Positions 1 through 5,951 of a stretch of 14,828 bases of DNA are shown piece by piece. The notes beneath the pieces are model-generated. The model did no database searches. It was not told where the DNA came from and saw only the letters and a program-made list of their open reading frames with translations. The stretch lies in NCBI GenBank assembly GCA_016793565.1, contig JAEUMA010000104.1, forward strand, positions 1 through 14,828. Direction: 5' to 3'. Made by a program: the position numbers and the translations under genes. The DNA comes from Rhizobiaceae bacterium (lineage in GTDB: Bacteria; Pseudomonadota; Alphaproteobacteria; Rhizobiales; Rhizobiaceae). Each line of letters begins with the position of its first letter. Position 1 is the first letter of the stretch.

Positions 1-174
1 GAGCTGGTTGATGCAGCGCAGGAAGGTCGTCTTGCCCGAGCCCGACGGGCCGACAATGCACACCACCTCGCCCGGCAACACGTCGAGCGTCACGTCGCTA
101 AGCGCCTGGAAGTGGTTGAAGCGTTTGCCTACGCGGTGCGCGGAAACGATCGGAAGCTGCTCGCGATCGGCCAT
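1..174 (-). CDS. Polar amino-acid ABC transporter ATP-binding protein (N-terminal part, cut by window edge)
   Basis: This is the cytoplasmic ATPase of a polar amino-acid uptake transporter. Only the first 58 residues are visible because the gene runs off the left edge. The Walker A motif GPSGSGKTT is seen at about residues 42-50, followed by FLRCINQL, which is typical of the GlnQ/HisP group (family knowledge). The start ATG at 174-172 shares one base with the TGA stop of the permease gene upstream (TGATG), so the two are translationally coupled. It completes the operon deacetylase - binding protein - permease - ATPase. Substrate specificity cannot be read from this fragment. The family call is secure; the rest of the protein, including Walker B and the signature motif, lies outside the window. 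Confidence 0.93.
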   Translation of the reverse strand, partial: MADREQLPIVSAHRVGKRFNHFQALSDVTLDVLPGEVVCIVGPSGSGKTTFLRCINQL

Positions 175-1010
175 CAGCGCTTGCCTCCGCCGGCGACGCC
201 GCGCGACACCCGTCGTTCGAGCCACATCTGCACCACCGAGAAGAACGATACGATCACCAGGTACCAGATAGCCGCCACGAATAGCATCTCCATGATCTTG
301 GTGTTGACGTAGTAGATGTCCTGCACGGTGCCGGTCAGTTCCAGGAAACCGACCACGCTCGCCAGCGCGCTCATCTTGAGCAGGCCGATGAACTCGTTGC
401 CCAGCGGCGGAATGACGATGCGCAGCGCCTGCGGCAGCACCACGCGCCGGAAGGTCAGCCCGTAGCCCATGCCGATCGACTTGGCAGCCTCGTGCTGGCC
501 GACATCGATGGAGAGCAGCCCGGAACGGATCACCTCCGACGTATAGGCTCCCTCATGCAGGCTGAAGGCGATCAGCGCCGCCGCAAAGGGCGTCATCACC
601 ATGACGGTCGGAGCGTGCCAGACGCCAGGAATGCCCACCACCGGAAAGATCAGCGCCAGATTGTACCAGATGAGCAGTTGCAGCAGGATCGGCGCGCCGC
701 GAAACAACCAGGTGTAGAACGCGGCCGCCGTCGAAATCACCGGATTGCGCGAAGTACGCCCGAGCGCCGTGACCGTGCCGATCATCACCCCGATGGTCAT
801 GGCGATGACCGACAGCACGATCGTCATCGCCACGCCCCACAGAACGCGTGGATGAAAGAGGTATTCGCCGACGGTCGGCCAGTCGATGTTACCGACCGCG
901 AAGGCCCAGGCGATGTAGGCCAGTGCGACGAGAAGGACCGTCGCACCGAACCAGCGTCCGTAGTGGCGCGGCCGGGCGTGCGGAAGCGCGGAGATGTCGA
1001 CGACGGCCAC
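174..1010 (-). CDS. Polar amino-acid ABC transporter permease (HisM/GlnP family)
   Basis: This is an inner-membrane permease subunit, 278 residues. A first hydrophobic segment lies at about residues 21-40, with further membrane segments from about 57 to 255. The cytoplasmic EAA loop that contacts the ATPase is clear at about residues 173-200 (HEAAKSIGMGYGLTFRRVV, then LPQALR and PP). WLFRGAPILLQLLIWY at about 101-116 is also typical of this family. The start is GTG at 1010, chosen because a strong AAGGAGG ribosome binding site lies about 10 bases upstream and the reading frame continues smoothly from there. It sits 36 bases after the binding-protein gene and overlaps the ATPase start by one base. 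Only one permease gene is visible; it may act as a homodimer, or a partner may lie beyond the left edge. Confidence 0.95.
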   Translation of the reverse strand: MAVVDISALPHARPRHYGRWFGATVLLVALAYIAWAFAVGNIDWPTVGEYLFHPRVLWGVAMTIVLSVIAMTIGVMIGTVTALGRTSRNPVISTAAAFYTWLFRGAPILLQLLIWYNLALIFPVVGIPGVWHAPTVMVMTPFAAALIAFSLHEGAYTSEVIRSGLLSIDVGQHEAAKSIGMGYGLTFRRVVLPQALRIVIPPLGNEFIGLLKMSALASVVGFLELTGTVQDIYYVNTKIMEMLFVAAIWYLVIVSFFSVVQMWLERRVSRGVAGGGKR

Positions 1011-1046
1011 GGCCTACCCCCCTCCTTCTGCAGGGACGGCGGCGCC

Positions 1047-1877
1047 TTACGGCGCGCCACCCGCGTTGATCGACGGCTTGGCGAGCGCACTGGCCTGCAG
1101 CCCCCACTTGTCGATCAGTTCGGCATATTTGCCGCTGGCAAAGAGCTTTTCCAAGGCCGCGTGCACGGCGTCGCGCAGTTCGGCGTCCTCCTTGCGGAAG
1201 CCTATGCCGACCATGACGTCGGTGAAGGGTCCACCCAGAGTTCGAAACGGGCCCTCTTTACTGGCCAGAACGGTAGGGATCGCCTCCGTGCCCTGCAGCG
1301 AGCCCTGGGCACGGCCCTGGTTGAGATATAGGAACTCCGACGCCATGTCGGTATCGGTGATAACCTCGATCGGCGGCAGGCCGGCCGGGATGCAGTTCTC
1401 GGTGCTCCACTTCTCGACGGAGGCGGGATACGAGGTACCGCGGTTGGCGGTGACCACCTTGCCACACAGGTCCAGCGGCTTCTGGATGTCGGCGTTCTTG
1501 TCCAGCGTATAGAACACTGCGCCGGCGCTGAGATAGTCGATGAAATCGAACGCCTCGCGCCGCTTCGGCGTGTCGTACATGCCGCTGATGATCAGGTCGA
1601 TGCGCTTCGACTGGAGGTTCGGCGTCAGACCTTCGAAGCGGGAATGGACCCAGTTCGTCTTGACGCCGAGTTCTTCCGCGATCGCGCTGATGAGATCGAC
1701 GTCGAAACCGACCAGTTCGCCGGTCGCCGGATCGACATACTCCATCGGAGGATGATCCCTCTCGATGCCGACATTGATGGCGCCGGCCTGGGTGATGCGC
1801 TCCGGGAGCTGTTGGGACCACGCCGCTGTCGTCGACAGCAGCACGGCAGCCGAGAGGCCAAGAACATATCTGAGCAT
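1047..1877 (-). CDS. Periplasmic amino-acid-binding protein of ABC transporter (SBP family 3)
   Basis: This is the solute-binding protein that captures the substrate in the periplasm for the permease downstream; 276 residues, normal for the family. The N-terminus is a signal peptide (MLRYVLGLSAAVLLSTTAAW, likely cut near AWS-QQ at residue 21-22). The body shows the family 3 pattern: INVGIERDHPPMEYVD, then GFDVDLISAIAEELG, then SKRIDLIISGMYDTPKRRE, and a C-terminal LRDAVHAALEKLFASGKYAELIDKWG. Two cysteines in the central part (LDLCGKV and TENCIPAG) could form a disulfide. The ATG at 1877 has a GGGGA ribosome binding site 5 bases upstream. It is the second gene of the operon, after the CE4 amidase. 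The ligand is unknown; the family binds polar amino acids, opines and related compounds. Confidence 0.95.
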   Translation of the reverse strand: MLRYVLGLSAAVLLSTTAAWSQQLPERITQAGAINVGIERDHPPMEYVDPATGELVGFDVDLISAIAEELGVKTNWVHSRFEGLTPNLQSKRIDLIISGMYDTPKRREAFDFIDYLSAGAVFYTLDKNADIQKPLDLCGKVVTANRGTSYPASVEKWSTENCIPAGLPPIEVITDTDMASEFLYLNQGRAQGSLQGTEAIPTVLASKEGPFRTLGGPFTDVMVGIGFRKEDAELRDAVHAALEKLFASGKYAELIDKWGLQASALAKPSINAGGAP

Positions 1878-1920
1878 GAGTTCCCCTTTGTTATCAGGTT
1901 GAGACGGACTTCTTGCGCCA

Positions 1921-1934
1921 CCCGCCTTCGCGGA
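1921..1934 (-). other. Small GC-rich hairpin between deacetylase and binding-protein genes
   Basis: Read on the minus strand, the transcript can fold CCGC-GAAG-GCGG with an extra U-G closing pair. It lies in the 67-base gap between the first and second genes of the operon. Hairpins just before a binding-protein gene often protect the downstream mRNA and raise its level relative to neighbours (established for several ABC operons). No U-run follows, so it is not a standard terminator. The stem is short and could be chance in GC-rich DNA. Confidence 0.25.
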
Positions 1935-1944
1935 CGGCGAAAAC

Positions 1945-2859
1945 TCAAAGGATCGGACGCGCTATCTGCGGAACCGGGCTTTGCCAGAACGGCAGCCGCT
2001 CGCGCCGCGGGGTCCAAGCCCCGCTGTCGATGAGCGCGCGGATATGGGCGGCGATGTCCTCCATGGTAGCGAACCAGACATCGCCCTTGCCTTGCATGTA
2101 TTCCAGCAGGTCTACCATCGCCTGCGCACGCGCCGGCCTGCCCGACAGGAACGGGTGCCAGACAGCGGACCAGAGGCCGCCGCCGTCCCATGCGGCATCG
2201 AACTCGGCGCGAAACACGCTCGTGGCCTGTGCAGGCGACTGGATCGGCAGCATGTGGTTGAAATCGCGACTGTTCATGTATTGCGGCCAGTCGTCCAGCG
2301 CGTGATCGGACGGCAATTCTATCATGGCGCCGCGCTCGCTTTCGATCAGGTAAGGCACGTCGTCGCCCGACAGCGATGCGTCGTAGGCGAAGCCCTCTTC
2401 TAGCAACAGGTCGAGCGTCACCGGCGAAAAAGCGCCGGACGGGCAGCGGTATCCGGCCGGGCGCTTGCCAGAAATCCGCTCGATCGCCTTGATGCCGGCG
2501 CGCAGCACCTTGGCCTCGTCCGAAGGCGCCAGACTGTTGACGCGTTCGTGCAGCCAGCCATGATGGCCGATTTCGTGCCCGGCCTCGACAAGTTGCTCGA
2601 CGGCCCTTGGATAGGTCTCGATGCACCAGCCCGGCACGTACACCGTCTGCCGGATACCAAAATGCTCCCAGATGCGGATCAGCCGCGGCACCGCGACGTT
2701 GGGCCCGTAGCGCAGCGCCGAGGATAGGGTGATGCGACGGCGCGAGTCCTCCGGATAGTAGAGATGAAGGAGGCTCTCGGCGTCCAGGTCGAAAGCGAAG
2801 CAGACGGCACAGCGGGCACCATTGGGCCATTCCGGAGGATTGTCGATCAGCTTGAGCAT
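1945..2859 (-). CDS. CE4 polysaccharide-deacetylase-family amidase (PuuE/HpPgdA-like)
   Basis: This 304-residue cytoplasmic protein (no signal peptide) has the NodB/CE4 fold. The visible motifs are FAFDLDAES (Asp24/Asp26, motif 1), GHHGWLHE (His100 and His104, motif 2 of the H-G-x-x-H type) and GYRCPSGAFSP (Arg138, motif 3). FDLDAES in place of the TFDDG form used by secreted chitin and peptidoglycan deacetylases places it in the PuuE/HpPgdA-like branch. Known members of that branch include non-sugar amidases such as an allantoinase-type enzyme and cyclic imide hydrolase (family knowledge). As first gene of an amino-acid transporter operon, divergent from tetR, it more likely hydrolyses an imported amide or imide than cell-wall sugar (inference). 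The ATG at 2859 begins MLKLIDNPPEWPNGARCAV; an upstream in-frame extension is not supported by a ribosome binding site. Confidence 0.88.
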   Translation of the reverse strand: MLKLIDNPPEWPNGARCAVCFAFDLDAESLLHLYYPEDSRRRITLSSALRYGPNVAVPRLIRIWEHFGIRQTVYVPGWCIETYPRAVEQLVEAGHEIGHHGWLHERVNSLAPSDEAKVLRAGIKAIERISGKRPAGYRCPSGAFSPVTLDLLLEEGFAYDASLSGDDVPYLIESERGAMIELPSDHALDDWPQYMNSRDFNHMLPIQSPAQATSVFRAEFDAAWDGGGLWSAVWHPFLSGRPARAQAMVDLLEYMQGKGDVWFATMEDIAAHIRALIDSGAWTPRRERLPFWQSPVPQIARPIL

Positions 2860-2900
2860 GCGCGCCTTCTCCGGTCCTACTGCACCGCAACTGTGTTTTT

Positions 2901-2929
2901 GATATCGCCGACTATAAAAATAGTGTCAA
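2901..2929 (-). promoter_or_regulatory. Candidate sigma-70 promoter of the deacetylase-ABC operon
   Basis: On the minus strand a perfect -35 hexamer TTGACA (2929-2924) is followed after 17 bases by GATATC (2906-2901), a modest -10 match. The -35 sits in the centre of the palindrome at 2916-2939, so a protein bound there would block polymerase. The start codon lies about 40 bases beyond the -10. Assigned from sequence only. Confidence 0.5.
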
Positions 2930-2939
2930 CTCTATTTTT
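2916..2939. promoter_or_regulatory. Putative TetR operator 1 (AAAAATAG-N8-CTATTTTT)
   Basis: This is a perfect inverted repeat: 8-base arms AAAAATAG and CTATTTTT separated by 8 bases (TGTCAACT). It lies between the divergent deacetylase operon and tetR and covers the candidate -35 of the former. The same arm spacing recurs at the 3' end of tetR, which argues that it is a specific binding site. A second, overlapping inverted repeat, CAACTC-N8-GAGTTG, spans 2927-2946. TetR-family repressors commonly bind such sites next to their own gene (established knowledge); which protein binds here is inference. Confidence 0.65.
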
Positions 2940-3022
2940 TGAGTTGGCCTAGATTCCCGTGACAGGAATGTTCTAAACCCTGTCCCGGCGGGCCAGACTG
3001 ATGATTCTTAGAAGGTGGGGAC

Positions 3023-3658
3023 ATGCCAAAAGGACTGCGGGAGAAACACAAGATCAAGCGCACCGAGCAGGTGCTCGATGCCGCCGACGCGCTTTTCCGG
3101 GATCGCGGCTATGAGGACACGAAGATCGAGGAGATCGCCGAACTCGCTTCGGTAGCCTCCGCGACGGTCTACAATTATTTCAAGAACAAGCCGAACCTGC
3201 TCATGGAAATCGCCCTGCGGCACATCGAGGCTGCGGTTCCCGAGCGCAGAAAGTTCATCGAGTCACCGCCCGAGGATCCTATGGAAGGGATCATCGAGTT
3301 CGAGAAGCTGCTCGCGACGCAGGCCGTGCGCCACCTCACCCCCGAATGCTGGCGCGTCGTGATGTCCGCGCAGTTCGTGGACACCGAAGGTGTTGCGCAT
3401 CGCACGGCGCGGCGTCTGGATTTGGTCATTCGGCGGCAATATGCCTCCCTGCTGACCTACTACCAGCAGATCGGGCGTATCCGGGCCGACGTCGATCTCA
3501 CCGTTCTCTGCGACATCCTGATCGGCATCGGCAATGCCGCGCTCGCTCGCCTCATCACCACCCCGTCGATGAACGTCGACACCATGCGCGAACTCTGCCT
3601 CCCACATCACCGAATGGTGCTTTCAGGTGTCGTCGCAGTGCCACAAAAAAAGATTTAG
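3023..3658 (+). CDS. TetR/AcrR-family transcriptional regulator
   Basis: A 211-residue regulator. The N-terminal DNA-binding domain spans about residues 12-60, with the classic pattern EQVLDAADALFRDRGYEDTK, IEEIAELASVASATVYNYF and KNKPNLLMEI. The remainder is an all-helical ligand-binding and dimerisation domain (about 70-205), whose ligand cannot be predicted. The ATG at 3023 follows AAGGTGGGG with about 8 bases spacing. It is divergent from the deacetylase-ABC operon and points toward the M20 operon. Two matching palindromes flank the gene, one in the divergent promoter region and one spanning its own stop codon. It is therefore the likely local controller of both operons and of itself, probably a repressor relieved by the substrate or an intermediate (inference). 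Confidence 0.93.
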   Translation: MPKGLREKHKIKRTEQVLDAADALFRDRGYEDTKIEEIAELASVASATVYNYFKNKPNLLMEIALRHIEAAVPERRKFIESPPEDPMEGIIEFEKLLATQAVRHLTPECWRVVMSAQFVDTEGVAHRTARRLDLVIRRQYASLLTYYQQIGRIRADVDLTVLCDILIGIGNAALARLITTPSMNVDTMRELCLPHHRMVLSGVVAVPQKKI

Positions 3659-3670
3659 CTCTATTTTTGT
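3643..3670. promoter_or_regulatory. Putative TetR operator 2, straddling the tetR stop codon
   Basis: This is an imperfect palindrome of 28 bases centred at 3656/3657, with outer arms ACAAAAA and TTTTTGT and inner pairs AGA/TCT; 12 of 14 positions pair. Aligned with operator 1, it has AAAAAAAG-N8-CTATTTTT, the same arm length and spacing with one mismatch. The left half is the last codons of tetR (encoding the end of PQKKI) and the stop is in the centre. It lies about 170 bases before the M20 gene, so it could control that operon. An AT-rich hairpin role in the mRNA is a less likely alternative. Confidence 0.55.
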
Positions 3671-3676
3671 ATTCCA

Positions 3677-3688
3677 CTCCATTTTTGT
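3677..3688 (+). promoter_or_regulatory. Third copy of the operator half-site (CTCCATTTTTGT)
   Basis: CTCCATTTTTGT matches CTCTATTTTTGT at 3659-3670 in 11 of 12 bases and starts 18 bases after it. The corresponding left arm is absent, so it is a half-site only. It may be an auxiliary contact for the regulator near the candidate -35 of the M20 operon, or a duplication remnant of operator 2. Confidence 0.35.
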
Positions 3689-3716
3689 CTTGCGCGGCTT
3701 CTGACGCGGCCATAAT
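3689..3716 (+). promoter_or_regulatory. Weak candidate promoter for the M20 operon
   Basis: CATAAT (3711-3716) matches the -10 consensus at five of six positions. CTTGCG 16 bases upstream is a partial match to the alphaproteobacterial -35 CTTGAC. It lies just downstream of operator 2 and the extra half-site. A second CATAAT at 3748-3753 lacks a recognisable -35. The leader would be about 120 bases. Confidence 0.3.
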
Positions 3717-3796
3717 GTTGTGACCACACCCCGGCTTCCGTCGGGCGCATAATTTCATAAGCCGCGATCAGTCCGCTCGACGGGAGTCCGGCGCTC

Positions 3797-3808
3797 GCGA
3801 TCGATCGC
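3797..3808. repeat. Perfect 12-base palindrome GCGATCGATCGC in the M20 leader
   Basis: GCGATCGATCGC is fully self-complementary and lies about 35 bases upstream of the M20 start codon. It contains two GATC and two CGATCG units. It could be a regulator site or a leader hairpin. It differs from the AT-rich tetR operators, so another protein would be needed. No partner copy was noticed elsewhere in the window. Confidence 0.3.
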
Positions 3809-3842
3809 CGTGTTTTAGGCCACGGCATCCAAGAGGTGACGC

Positions 3843-5435
3843 ATGGCGGCAGGCCCGCTCTCAGCTCCGCAGAAAACCGCGCTTTCCTTCCTCGCCGCTT
3901 CGCGCGAAGCCTTCTCGCGCGACCATCAGATCATATGGTCTTTCCACGAGCCGTCCTGGCGCGAGTATCGTTCTTCGCAATGGTATATCGACCGGCTGCG
4001 GGCTGAAGGGTTCGAGGTCGAACAGGGTTCGGCGGGAATGCCGACCGCCTTCCGCGCGCGCTGGACGAGCCCGGCGGGCAAGGGCAAGGCCATCGCCGGT
4101 TACGCTGAGTACGACGCCGTCCCCGGCCAATCGCAGGTCGCCGCCCCCTATCGCGCTCCACGCCCCGGCACCACGAAACACGCGGCTGGCCACACCGATC
4201 CGCATTCGGCGCTGGGCATGGGCTCCTTCGCCGGTTTTCTGGCCGCCAAGCACGCGATGGAAAAGCACGGCATCCCCGGCACGCTGGTATATTTCGGCGA
4301 GCCGGCCGAGAAGATGTGCGGCGCCAAGCCGGTGCATGCGGCCCACGGCTATTACGACGGGCTCGACGCGGCGATCTCGTTCCACCCGCATTCCTTCAAC
4401 GCGCTGACCAACGGCGTATTCTGGGATACGACCAGCGCGCCCTACTGGAGCAAGATTTACACGTTCGAATGCGATGCGCCGGAGACCTGGCAGAACGAGG
4501 CGCATGGCGGCAGCGTCGCGCACGCCCACGCCTCCGCGCGGGCTCCCGGCGCCATCGACGCCGTGTGCCTGATGTACACGAATTCCAAGATGATGAAGGA
4601 ATCCATGCTGCCGCATACCGGCACCTGGACGCTCAACGAGTTCATCCCCATCGCCGGGCAGGCCGCGGCCGACAATCTCGCGCCCGCCTATTCGCAGATC
4701 CAGTATTCCATGCGCGCGCCCACCCTGGAGATGTGCGCCGCCGCCTTCGCCGTGCTCGACCGGAACGCCGAGCACGTAGCGGCGATGACGCATTGCGCCT
4801 TCACGTCGGCCTGGATCACCAGGACACGCGCCGGCCTTCCCAACCACGCGCTCGCCGAGGCGACGTTCCGCAATTTCGAGCGCGTCGGCCCGCCGCAGTG
4901 GAACGAGGCGGCCAAGGACTTCGCGCGGCGGGGCCAGCGTTATCTCGGCCACGAGGCGATGGACGAGCCCTTCATCGACAACATGACGCGGCTCACGCCC
5001 CCGGCTGAGGCCGAGGCCGCATTTCGCCAGCAGCTTCCGGCCTGGCAGCTCAACTACGCGGCGGACGACTATGTCGACTATACCTGGCATGCACCGACCG
5101 TTCGCCTCTACGTCGCGCGGCCGACGCTGAAGGCACCCCCGTCCGGTGCCCGCTATCCCGAATGGCTGCGCCACGCGATGAATGGCGACCCGGACTGCAT
5201 CGATCCCATGTGGAGCAAGGCGGCCGAGGTGATCGCCACCACCATCGTCGACCTTTTGACCGACCCGTCGATCCTGGAACGCGCACAGGCGGAGTTCCGC
5301 GAACGCACCGGCGGCGGCATCGGCGGCACGAAGTGGGTGGCGCCGCTGCTGCCCGCCGACTTCCAGGCGCCGGTCGGCTACAACTGGCCCGAATGGGTCG
5401 ACACCCCGCGCGGCCGCGAATGGTCGATCCTCTGA
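3843..5435 (+). CDS. M20-family amidohydrolase (AbgB-like)
   Basis: A 530-residue cytoplasmic metal-dependent amidohydrolase that should split an amide bond between an acyl group and an amino acid or aromatic amine. Motifs in order: YAEYDAVPG (88-95, bridging Asp), GHTDPHSALGMGS (116-128, metal ligands), GEPAEKMCGAK (152-162, catalytic Glu region) and ISFHPHSF (179-185). The dimerisation insert HGGSVAHAHASARAPGAIDAV is typical of AbgB-like members, which act on p-aminobenzoyl-glutamate or similar N-acyl compounds (family knowledge). It is somewhat longer than AbgB. The usual GCGHN-type motif is replaced by GHTDPH, preceded by an insertion of about 20 residues. ATG 3843 follows AAGAGGTG with 5 bases spacing. 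It is first gene of the operon with the 151-residue protein, aminotransferase and EamA permease, downstream of operator 2. The substrate is unknown. Confidence 0.88.
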   Translation: MAAGPLSAPQKTALSFLAASREAFSRDHQIIWSFHEPSWREYRSSQWYIDRLRAEGFEVEQGSAGMPTAFRARWTSPAGKGKAIAGYAEYDAVPGQSQVAAPYRAPRPGTTKHAAGHTDPHSALGMGSFAGFLAAKHAMEKHGIPGTLVYFGEPAEKMCGAKPVHAAHGYYDGLDAAISFHPHSFNALTNGVFWDTTSAPYWSKIYTFECDAPETWQNEAHGGSVAHAHASARAPGAIDAVCLMYTNSKMMKESMLPHTGTWTLNEFIPIAGQAAADNLAPAYSQIQYSMRAPTLEMCAAAFAVLDRNAEHVAAMTHCAFTSAWITRTRAGLPNHALAEATFRNFERVGPPQWNEAAKDFARRGQRYLGHEAMDEPFIDNMTRLTPPAEAEAAFRQQLPAWQLNYAADDYVDYTWHAPTVRLYVARPTLKAPPSGARYPEWLRHAMNGDPDCIDPMWSKAAEVIATTIVDLLTDPSILERAQAEFRERTGGGIGGTKWVAPLLPADFQAPVGYNWPEWVDTPRGREWSIL

Positions 5436-5460
5436 GTTCATGCCCATACAGGAGAAGACG

Positions 5461-5916
5461 ATGACCCAGCCAAGCCACGACGCTGTCGTTCAGTTCGTCG
5501 CCGCCAACCGCTTTCCCTTTCCGGGGCAGACGACCTGGCCGGCCGACTACGTGACCTTGACCAACGTCCCCAGCCAGCAGCGCTCGGTGCCGGCCGAAGA
5601 CGGAGCCTACTATCCCGACATCGTCGTCGTCGACGCCAACGGCAGGACGCGCGAGATCGGCGACGTCGAGGAGACGCTGGACCCGGCCAAGGCGAAGTTC
5701 TGGAAGGCGGCCTCGGCGGCCGGCGACGAACTGCCCGACTACAACACGCGGATCTTCTTCCTCTATGTGCCCGCCGGCAAGGAAGCCGAGGCCCAGGCAC
5801 TGCTCGACAAGAATGCGATCCCCTACGCCGGTGTGCGCGGCTATGTGGCCGACGCGGATGGCCGCATTTCGATCCTCCCCTTCGTGACCCGCGGAAACCC
5901 CTACGATCACCAGTGA
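5461..5916 (+). CDS. Small protein of unknown function in the M20-aminotransferase operon
   Basis: I do not recognise this 151-residue soluble protein; it has no signal peptide or membrane segment. The centre reads YYPDIVVVDANGRTREIGDVEET (about 46-68 of the product), then a helix AKAKFWKAAS, a strand TRIFFLYVP, a helix KEAEAQALLDKN and an end of the form GVRGYVADADGRISILPF. The strand-turn-strand with PD followed by EIG resembles the core of the PD-(D/E)XK nuclease-like fold, but the Lys of ExK is Gly, so nuclease activity is doubtful (inference). An upstream ATG at 5440 is in frame, but ATG 5461 has AGGAGA about 6 bases before it and is preferred. It lies 25 bases after the M20 gene and next to the aminotransferase start, so it should be co-expressed as an accessory or small enzyme of that pathway. 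Confidence 0.8.
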   Translation: MTQPSHDAVVQFVAANRFPFPGQTTWPADYVTLTNVPSQQRSVPAEDGAYYPDIVVVDANGRTREIGDVEETLDPAKAKFWKAASAAGDELPDYNTRIFFLYVPAGKEAEAQALLDKNAIPYAGVRGYVADADGRISILPFVTRGNPYDHQ

Positions 5917-5951
5917 TCGTCGCCGGCCGCGCCGCTGCATCAGAGACTGAC

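Noticed and set aside
3861..5447. 528-residue open frame on the minus strand opposite the M20 gene
   Set aside because: It mirrors the M20 gene almost end to end, is arginine- and glycine-rich, has no family motif, and is the usual antisense artefact of GC-rich codon use.
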